Positions 36,551-41,485 of a stretch of DNA of 41,485 nt are shown here, piece by piece. This DNA comes from an uncultured Prevotella sp. (GTDB lineage: Bacteria; Bacteroidota; Bacteroidia; Bacteroidales; Bacteroidaceae). Under the pieces are notes generated by a model. It was given only the letters and a program-made list of their open reading frames with translations, made no database searches and was not told the origin of the DNA. The DNA lies in contig CAMWVS010000026.1 in the NCBI GenBank assembly GCA_947177775.1, positions 1 through 41,485 of the forward strand. The letters run 5' to 3'. How positions within the stretch are numbered: the first letter of the stretch is position 1; every line of letters begins with the position of its first letter. Made by a program: the position numbers and the translations under genes.

Positions 36551-38296
36551 ATGGCTAATATTATGTCACAAAGGGACGTTAAAAACCATGTCCACCGAAA
36601 TGGTTTTGACTTGTCATTTAGAAATGCTTTTACTGCTAAGGTAGGTCAGATTGTCCCTGTCTTTTGTAAAGAAGTTCTTCCTGGTGATAAATGGTCTATT
36701 GATATCAATAGTTTTACCAGAACGCAGCCAGTTCAGACTGCTGCTTTTACTCGTATTCAGGAATTCTATGATTTTTATTTCGTTCCGACATCTCTCCTTT
36801 GGGATAAGTTCAATGATTTCATCGTTCAAACTAACAATTATAGCCATGCTTCCAGCATTAATGGCTCTGTAACTGACTTAGATACACATCCTTATATCTC
36901 TGTTCGTGAATTAATACTTTATCTTCATGCTTTGCAGGAAGCTGAAAACGAAGGTCATGGAACTGCTAAGGATTTCTTTGGTTTTAGTCGGTATGAGAAT
37001 ACAATTCGTTTGTTAGATTATCTTGGCTATGGTGATTTACGTGAATTGTCTCAGTATAATTCTTATTATGATTTTGAAAATTTTGCTTTGAACCCGTTCC
37101 CCCTTGCTGCTTATCAAAAAGTTTGTCAAGATTTCTTTCGTTATACTCAATGGGAGACATCTAAACCACAGCGGTATAATTTTGATTACATGTTTCGTAA
37201 GAATCAGATGAAAGTTGATGTTGGTACTTTGCAGAATCAAGTATCATCGGTACTTACTTACGAAAGTCCTTTGTATAATATTTTTGACCTTAATTATTGT
37301 AATTACAAAAAAGACCTTGTTATGGGTCTTTTGCCTCGTGCTCAGTTCGGCGATACCGCTATTGCCGCTCCTCTTAAAGGTTTCCAGCGCATGGAGTTCG
37401 CCGGTATCAATACCGTTAGCCCTACAGGTGACTTGTCACAAGGTTTTATCGCTAATGTCGCATCTAATCAAGGTTCTTCCGCGACTGATCTTGTTGGTCG
37501 TTCCGGCCTTGGTGTGTCAGTCTTTGCTCTTCGCTTTGCTGAAGCTACTCAGCGCTGGCGTGAGATTACTCAGTCAGGTTCACTTGACTTTAAAGCACAG
37601 TTGGAGAAGCATTGGAATGTAGAAACTACTATTGACGAATCTTATCTTTGTCAGTGGCTTGGAGGTACTTCAGGTAACATTGCTATCAATGAGGTTGAAA
37701 ATACTAACCTCGCTGCTGATACCAGTCAGGCTGTTCTCGCCGGTAAAGGTGTTACCTCAATATCTCGTAATGGTGTTGTTAATTTTTCATCCCGTAAATA
37801 CGGATATATCATCGGTGTGTATCACGCCGTCCCTGTTTTGGATTGGAATTCGGCCGGTATTGACCGCTCTATGTTACGTGTTAAAGCTACTGATTATGCT
37901 ATCCCCGAATATGATAATCTCGGAATGGAAGAGGTTCCTTTGGCTATTGTTGATATCACTCGAGGTATTCAAAATTATGGTGATCCTTTTGGTTCCATTG
38001 GATTCGCTCCCCGTTATTGGGACTATAAGACCTCCCGTGATATTGTTCGCGGCTCTTTTCTTACCTCGATGAAAGATTGGGTTGCACCTATCAATAATAA
38101 CTTTGTTTTGTTCCCTGGCGAAAAATCGTACAATATGGATTGGCGTTCCTTTAAGGTTGCTCCTCAGAGTGTTGATAGTATATTCCCTGTTTCTTCTCAG
38201 GTGACGTCCTCTGTCGATAGTGACCAATTATTGATTGCGTCTTTCTTTGATACAAAGGTTGTTCGTAACCTTTCAGTTTCAGGTTTACCTTTTTAA
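36551..38296 (+). CDS. major capsid protein VP1
   Basis: A 581-residue Microviridae capsid protein (the F protein fold). The start RNGFDLSFRNAFTAKVGQIV, then PVFCKEVLPGDKWSI and EFYDFYFVPTSLLWDKF are hallmark segments. The C-terminal part shows DWVAPINNNFVLFPGEKSY and a short DTKVVRNLSVSGLPF end. Length fits the Alpavirinae (about 560-640). It forms the T=1 shell; an inserted domain near 280-420 likely makes surface spikes that meet the host. Codons overwhelmingly end in T. It follows VP4 by 21 bases. Confidence 0.95.
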   Translation: MANIMSQRDVKNHVHRNGFDLSFRNAFTAKVGQIVPVFCKEVLPGDKWSIDINSFTRTQPVQTAAFTRIQEFYDFYFVPTSLLWDKFNDFIVQTNNYSHASSINGSVTDLDTHPYISVRELILYLHALQEAENEGHGTAKDFFGFSRYENTIRLLDYLGYGDLRELSQYNSYYDFENFALNPFPLAAYQKVCQDFFRYTQWETSKPQRYNFDYMFRKNQMKVDVGTLQNQVSSVLTYESPLYNIFDLNYCNYKKDLVMGLLPRAQFGDTAIAAPLKGFQRMEFAGINTVSPTGDLSQGFIANVASNQGSSATDLVGRSGLGVSVFALRFAEATQRWREITQSGSLDFKAQLEKHWNVETTIDESYLCQWLGGTSGNIAINEVENTNLAADTSQAVLAGKGVTSISRNGVVNFSSRKYGYIIGVYHAVPVLDWNSAGIDRSMLRVKATDYAIPEYDNLGMEEVPLAIVDITRGIQNYGDPFGSIGFAPRYWDYKTSRDIVRGSFLTSMKDWVAPINNNFVLFPGEKSYNMDWRSFKVAPQSVDSIFPVSSQVTSSVDSDQLLIASFFDTKVVRNLSVSGLPF

Positions 38297-38308
38297 AATG
38301 GAATAATT

Positions 38309-38743
38309 ATGCGAATGTATGTTAATACTCCGGATGATATGCCGGTTGTCTATGTCCCTACCCCTGTTTCTCCTAACGCTATTGTTATGGAAAAAAGCCC
38401 TGTTAGTAATTTTCTCGTTGATGAGATATACGATGGTGATGAGATTATAAAACATTATGGTACTGATATCGGTCTTTTACTTTCTCAGGATAGGTTATCT
38501 CGTGAATTGGCACCTGTTTTGGACTCTATTGTGTCCGGTGTCCGCTCCGGTGATTTGTCTGATAAATATGCCGGTCTTTCTGATGATGATTTGATTCGTA
38601 CTGTCAAGTCTCGTTATATACAGGCCCCCTCTGAGGTCCGTGATTGGTCCGCTTATCTCATGTCAGAGTTGGACGCCCTTGAGGTCGTTTCGACTGATTC
38701 TTCTGATTCTCCTGATTTTCCTGAACAATCCTCAACAGAATAA
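38309..38743 (+). CDS. small acidic phage protein, possibly scaffold (VP3-like)
   Basis: A 144-residue acidic protein between VP1 and VP2. It starts MRMYVNTPDDMPVVYVPTPV and ends in a Ser/Asp-rich tail (VVSTDSSDSPDFPEQ). The middle (SRELAPVLDSIVSGVRSGDL) is probably helical. By position it could be an internal scaffold like VP3 of other microviruses, but I see no family motif. It is 12 bases after VP1 and its stop is two bases before the VP2 start, so all three are probably translated from one RNA. Confidence 0.75.
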   Translation: MRMYVNTPDDMPVVYVPTPVSPNAIVMEKSPVSNFLVDEIYDGDEIIKHYGTDIGLLLSQDRLSRELAPVLDSIVSGVRSGDLSDKYAGLSDDDLIRTVKSRYIQAPSEVRDWSAYLMSELDALEVVSTDSSDSPDFPEQSSTE

Positions 38744-38745
38744 TT

Positions 38746-39888
38746 ATGGGTTTTTTAAAAAGTTTAGGTAATGCCATCGGCTCTGCAGCCGGTGGCAACC
38801 TCTTAGGTGCTGGAGCCTCTTTGTTTGGCTCTTTACTTGGTAGTAGCAGTAATAGTTCGACTAATAAAACTAATATGGCTATTGCCCGTGAAAATAATGC
38901 TTTACAGGAACGTATGTTTTATGACCAATTAGCGTTTAATGAACGCATGACGGATAAGAATAACGCGTTTAATGAGTCTATGTGGCAGAAGAATAATGAG
39001 TATAACACTCCTGCCGCTCAGATGCAGCGTTATTTGGCCGCTGGTCTTAATCCTTACATGATGTTTGGTCAAACTGGTAGTTCTGGTATTTCTTCAGCCG
39101 CTGTTTCCGGTACTGCTGCTTCCGGTGCTCAGCCTCCGCAGTTAAATACCCCTACTATGCAGAGTTATGACCCCTCTAACTCTTTTACTGCTGCCGGTCA
39201 ACACATTGCCGCTGCTGCTCGTAATAATGCTGAGGTAGATAACATACGTGAGGATACTCAGTCAAAGAATATTGATAATCAAACTCGCAATCTGAAAAAC
39301 CTTGAGGAAATCAATAAGTTAATTGCTGATACAAAGAATTCTCATACCCGTGCTGCTCTTGAGCGTCAACAATGGGAGCTTACTCAGGCTACATGGAATG
39401 ATACTATTAAGCAAGTCCATTTGCAAAATAAATCGCTTGAGGAGCAAACTAAGCTTACCGAACAAACCCGTCTCGGCGTTGAGCTTGATAATAAGCTTAA
39501 GGATATAAATATTAAGTATGCTCCGGCTACCTTTTCTGCTCAGGTTGCTAAGATATGGAGTGATATTCGTCTTAATTCTTCTTCTGTTTCTTTAAATCGT
39601 TCTCATATATCTTTGAATAAGAAATCTGAAGAAAAGCTTGCACAAGATGTTCTTGAGTCTATTGCTCGTCAGAATGGCTTTGAGCTGAATAATAGTCAGG
39701 TTGAACAGCTAACACCGTTGTTGGTTGAAGGTGCTGGTCTTGACAACTTGATTAAAGGTCATGAATCTTATCGCCTTGGACAGGAAAATTTGCGTAATTT
39801 CGATCCTGCTGATACTCATTTTCTGCCCTCCGGTGCTCGTTGGATTTGGCGTAATTTTTCTCCTCTTAATGGCCTTTTCAAAAAATAA
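38746..39888 (+). CDS. DNA pilot protein VP2
   Basis: A 380-residue protein with a Gly/Ala-rich amphipathic N-terminus (MGFLKSLGNAIGSAAGGNLL) that can enter membranes. A long helical middle rich in Asn, Gln and Glu follows (NALQERMFYDQLAFNERM, then NNEYNTPAAQMQRYLAAGLN). The AAGLNPYMMF segment and the coiled-coil part (about 165-260) are typical for microvirus pilot proteins. It should form the tube that carries DNA across the envelope, like phiX174 H. Confidence 0.9.
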   Translation: MGFLKSLGNAIGSAAGGNLLGAGASLFGSLLGSSSNSSTNKTNMAIARENNALQERMFYDQLAFNERMTDKNNAFNESMWQKNNEYNTPAAQMQRYLAAGLNPYMMFGQTGSSGISSAAVSGTAASGAQPPQLNTPTMQSYDPSNSFTAAGQHIAAAARNNAEVDNIREDTQSKNIDNQTRNLKNLEEINKLIADTKNSHTRAALERQQWELTQATWNDTIKQVHLQNKSLEEQTKLTEQTRLGVELDNKLKDINIKYAPATFSAQVAKIWSDIRLNSSSVSLNRSHISLNKKSEEKLAQDVLESIARQNGFELNNSQVEQLTPLLVEGAGLDNLIKGHESYRLGQENLRNFDPADTHFLPSGARWIWRNFSPLNGLFKK

Positions 39889-39892
39889 TCAT

Positions 39893-39900
39893 TATCTTTG
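39893..39900 (+). promoter_or_regulatory. -7 box inside the VP2 / peptide junction
   Basis: TATCTTTG followed by TG matches the -7 box, eight bases before the ATG at 39908. If active, the transcript would be nearly leaderless. No TTG is seen at the -33 position. Confidence 0.35.
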
Positions 39901-39907
39901 TGCCATT

Positions 39908-40015
39908 ATGAGTGAGAAAGATAAATTATTAAGGACTATTCGTCTTATTATACAAGCTGGTTGCTTGTTCTATTTGGTATTATTATTATTGTATGTCATG
40001 CTTTATTTCTTTTAA
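39908..40015 (+). CDS. 35-residue membrane peptide
   Basis: A 35-residue peptide with a charged start (MSEKDKLLRTIRL) and one strongly hydrophobic helix (AGCLFYLVLLLLYVMLYFF). It begins 20 bases after the VP2 stop and ends just before a hairpin terminator, so it is the last plus-strand phage gene. An upstream ATG-less extension in frame overlaps VP2 and is not needed. Membrane disruption at lysis, like phiX174 E or the single-gene lysis peptides, is one possibility; no motif proves it. Confidence 0.65.
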   Translation: MSEKDKLLRTIRLIIQAGCLFYLVLLLLYVMLYFF

Positions 40016-40017
40016 CA

Positions 40018-40046
40018 AAGTGCCCATCCTTAAGGGATGGGTACTT
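40018..40046. terminator. phage terminator after the small membrane peptide
   Basis: AAGTgCCCATCC pairs with GGATGGGtACTT (11 pairs plus one G-U) around a five-base TTAAG loop. It stands between the last plus-strand phage gene and the minus-strand gene that converges on it, so it can act on both. Confidence 0.75.
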
Positions 40047-40058
40047 CGTTTATGTCTT

Positions 40059-40286
40059 TTATAAAATTCTCTTTCTGTCGCCGTATGTGTCCATATATCC
40101 TATTGCTATATCTATGTATTCTTCGTCTTTTATGCACCATACGTTCCAGCAGCAGAAACCACCTTTTTTCCTCTTCCCCTCTGCTATTTTCTTTATTTCT
40201 TTTATGATCTCCTTTTTGTCAGTTCCTGTTATTGGTTCTTTTAACGTTAGTCCTCCGTTTGCGTTGTAATTTGCGTAGTACTTCAT
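40059..40286 (-). CDS. 75-residue phage protein on the opposite strand
   Basis: A 75-residue protein starting MKYYANYNANGGLTLKEPIT and followed by a Lys/Glu-rich helix (DKKEIIKEIKKIAEGKRKK) and a Cys/Trp segment GGFCCWNVWC. The pattern is protein-like, with codons ending in A, which mirrors the T-rich plus strand. All other genes of the phage are on the plus strand, so a minus-strand gene can be expressed only from the double-stranded form or prophage. It might serve the lysogenic state. I do not recognise a family. Confidence 0.6.
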   Translation of the reverse strand: MKYYANYNANGGLTLKEPITGTDKKEIIKEIKKIAEGKRKKGGFCCWNVWCIKDEEYIDIAIGYMDTYGDRKRIL

Positions 40287-40710
40287 AATTGCTTAATTTT
40301 AATTGATTTTACATGTTTACGTTTTCAATCCGCAGGCCCCAAACTGTTTCCCCCTCAACACCCAACGGAATTTTAACACTGCAATAAAAAACGGATGGAA
40401 ATGGCAGGCAATAACGTTGATGTTTTTTGGCATTTCCGCAGGAAATGGTAAAAAATATTAACGGCCATTGCCAGCCATAGCCATACGTTTAAATTTGCAG
40501 TTTTAAAAGTCCTTTGGGTGTTGATGGAGAAACAGTAAACACGCGCAGCGTGTATGTTAATACCTGTTAATTGCGAAGCCCACACTTTTGTCCGTAAGGA
40601 TTTCCGCTTTAACCTACCGCGGAAACGATATTCCCTTGTCCTAACCTTGCAAAAGTGACAGGACCCTATGTCCTCCCCTATCCTCTGTATATCTTCAAAT
40701 GTTAAAGTCA
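40287..40710. other. folded non-coding phage region, candidate origin
   Basis: Several stems crowd here: ATGGCAGGCAAT (40401) against ATTGCCAGCCAT (40467), 11 of 12; CATTTCC-gca-GGAAATG (40431-40447) between them; ACACGC-gca-GCGTGT (40539-40553); CACTTTTG (near 40583) against CAAAAGTG (near 40650) enclosing TTTCCGC/GCGGAAA. This is the only long non-coding part of the phage, so it is the best place for the double- and single-strand origins. A 112-codon minus-strand frame here (40373-40711) crosses all the stems and is not convincing. Confidence 0.5.
40468..40497 (+). promoter_or_regulatory. Bacteroidetes-type promoter in the phage non-coding region
   Basis: TTG (40468-40470), 19 bases, TAAATTTG (40490-40497), then CAG: exact consensus and spacing. 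It points rightward to the phage end. In the circular phage it would read through the joined site into the first gene; in the prophage it reads out toward the host gene, which lies on the other strand. Confidence 0.6.
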
Positions 40711-40717
40711 TAGTTAA

Positions 40718-40741
40718 TTTATCTTAATGCGCATTATATAA
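40718..40741. repeat. right prophage attachment site (dif-like)
   Basis: TTTATC-T-TAATGCGCATTATAT-AA. On the minus strand: phage arm TTAAGATAA, core TGCGCA (40728-40733 on the plus strand), chromosomal arm ATTATATAA. Joining the two chromosomal arms gives an undamaged site TTATGATAA / core / ATTATATAA, a plausible host dif. Confidence 0.75.
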
Positions 40742-40763
40742 TTTTCAGAGTCACATAAATGAT

Positions 40764-41414
40764 TTACCATAACTCTCTTAAAATTCGCTTCAAACACTCT
40801 TGATTACCGAAATCAAATTGAGGAGAATCTATCATAGTTTTAAAAATACGCTGCTTATTCTTTGGTAAAACTTTGTAGATGTCTCGCTCGTGAACACGGA
40901 TTATCTTATTGTTTATTTCAAAAAAGAAATAATTAACCAACGGATAACTTATTTCTTCTTTGTTAGGTATATCATCTAAAGATGTCACATTGACAAAACT
41001 TCCACCCAAATCAAATTTTGTTACCAGTTGAGAATTTGTAAGCTGTGATTTATAAGAGTCAATATCAATCAGGGTTGCACATAACAATCTGTTACACCCA
41101 ATTGTGTCAATAACATAAGCCAATAATGTATCTATGCGTATGTACTCACGGTCAGCGAAACATACTGATTTGATATTACTCATGTTCGCCTGCATAATTG
41201 TATTATTTCTGCTTTTATATAGAAGCTTTCCATTTTTGAGAAAAACATTCGCATGCTTTTCCTTTATGACATTCCCGTTGTGTAATTCTATAGATGCTGG
41301 CTGAAACTCTTCATACATCGTTATTGTTTTACTGTTGCCAGCAAAATTTTGGGCAAAACCATTAATTCCATGAATTGCCAATAATATTGTTATTAATAAA
41401 ATGCTTAATCTCAT
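40764..41414 (-). CDS. exported protein of unknown function
   Basis: A 216-residue protein begun at MRLSILLITILLAIHGING (ATG 41414). A longer frame to 41438 would start inside the -7 box and is rejected. The N-terminus is a signal peptide ending near GFAQN. The rest is beta-rich with EFQPASIELHNGNVIKEKHA and NVFLKNGKLLYKSRNN, then a MSNIKSVCFADREYIRIDT segment, which looks like the 'kinase-less' sensor-type repeats found in Bacteroidetes exported proteins, but I assign no family. It lies just beyond the prophage. Confidence 0.75.
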   Translation of the reverse strand: MRLSILLITILLAIHGINGFAQNFAGNSKTITMYEEFQPASIELHNGNVIKEKHANVFLKNGKLLYKSRNNTIMQANMSNIKSVCFADREYIRIDTLLAYVIDTIGCNRLLCATLIDIDSYKSQLTNSQLVTKFDLGGSFVNVTSLDDIPNKEEISYPLVNYFFFEINNKIIRVHERDIYKVLPKNKQRIFKTMIDSPQFDFGNQECLKRILRELW

Positions 41415-41435
41415 CGTTTTTAAGTTTTGTCTATA

Positions 41436-41443
41436 CAAAAGTA
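41436..41443 (-). promoter_or_regulatory. -7 box of the gene at 40764-41414
   Basis: CAAAAGTA on the plus strand is TACTTTTG on the minus strand. It gives a leader of about 15 bases before the ATG at 41414, and supports that start over a longer one. Confidence 0.5.
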
Positions 41444-41485
41444 TATATTTTCTCCTAAGTTACGGAATATATATTGGACCATAGA

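Larger units (their letters stand above)
34411..40727 (+). mobile_element. Microviridae prophage, Alpavirinae/BMV type, 6,317 bp
   Basis: The element runs from one TGCGCA core to the next; the offset is exactly 6,317 bases, the usual size of Bacteroidetes microviruses (about 6-6.6 kb). It has VP4 (replication), VP1 (capsid), VP2 (pilot) and small genes, no integrase, and dif-like ends. This agrees with the known BMV prophages that use host XerC/XerD. All structural genes are on the plus strand and nearly all codons end in T or A, unlike host genes, as expected for a T-rich virion strand. All main genes are intact, so it may be inducible. Confidence 0.92.

Noticed and set aside
37215..38072. 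Long open frames (135 and 146 codons) inside the capsid gene on the same strand
   Set aside because: The capsid gene keeps its strong T-ending codon use throughout. Such codons rarely make stops in this frame, and the products are Leu/Val/Ile-rich without pattern. They are composition shadows, unlike the frame nested in Rep.
40373..40711. 112-codon minus-strand frame at the phage right end
   Set aside because: It crosses all the stems of the non-coding region and its middle has no protein-like character. A short real peptide at its start cannot be excluded.

Overview
The window looks like a piece of a Bacteroidales chromosome, most like Prevotella and its relatives. The evidence is the repeated -7 box TAnnTTTG upstream of many genes (in the best cases with TTG 18-20 bases further up), the lack of clear Shine-Dalgarno sequences, and families typical of the group (DUF4301, DUF4923, bS16 with a long Ala/Glu/Lys tail, class A2 beta-lactamase, GH106). 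The genus is inferred from gene content only.

Layout. 1-3.4 kb is an accessory scar: an ISL3-type transposase broken by two frameshifts, a DUF4143-type AAA ATPase preceded by a 30-bp palindrome, and a second transposase relic. 3.4-8.8 kb is a plus-strand run: engB, an ABC-F ATPase, recR, a small membrane protein, a family 2 glycosyltransferase and a GNAT acetyltransferase. 8.9-11.4 kb holds a DnaJ-like co-chaperone and a DUF4301 protein on the minus strand. 11.5-15.1 kb holds a RelA-type (p)ppGpp synthetase with a decayed hydrolase site, a DUF4923 exported protein and rpsP. 15.3-20.0 kb is a surface-polysaccharide cluster: three glycosyltransferases on the minus strand, diverging from a Wzx-type flippase. 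valS follows, then a long palindrome-rich spacer.

23.4-27.5 kb contains small accessory genes: a SugE/Gdx-type SMR exporter, an HxlR regulator diverging from a cupin gene, a DJ-1/PfpI protein, a TfoX-N protein and a class A beta-lactamase with a low-complexity insertion. ispE and dnaB diverge from a shared promoter region. A minus-strand pair (rhamnogalacturonan acetylesterase-like SGNH protein, then GH106 alpha-L-rhamnosidase) suggests pectin side-chain and backbone use.

34.4-40.7 kb is a complete-looking 6,317-bp Microviridae prophage of the Bacteroidetes (Alpavirinae/BMV) type. It is bounded by dif-like repeats with a shared TGCGCA core, consistent with integration by host XerC/XerD. It encodes a small membrane peptide, a DUF5675 protein with a YkuD-like His...Gly-Cys motif, an HUH replication initiator (VP4), the major capsid protein (VP1), a small acidic protein, the DNA pilot protein (VP2), a second small membrane peptide, and one gene on the opposite strand. 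The most interesting observation is a 168-codon +1-frame reading frame nested inside the Rep gene. It coincides with a local loss of the T-ending codon bias seen in the rest of the phage, as expected for a real overlapping gene. The phage end also carries a strongly folded non-coding region (candidate origin) with a good Bacteroidetes-type promoter.
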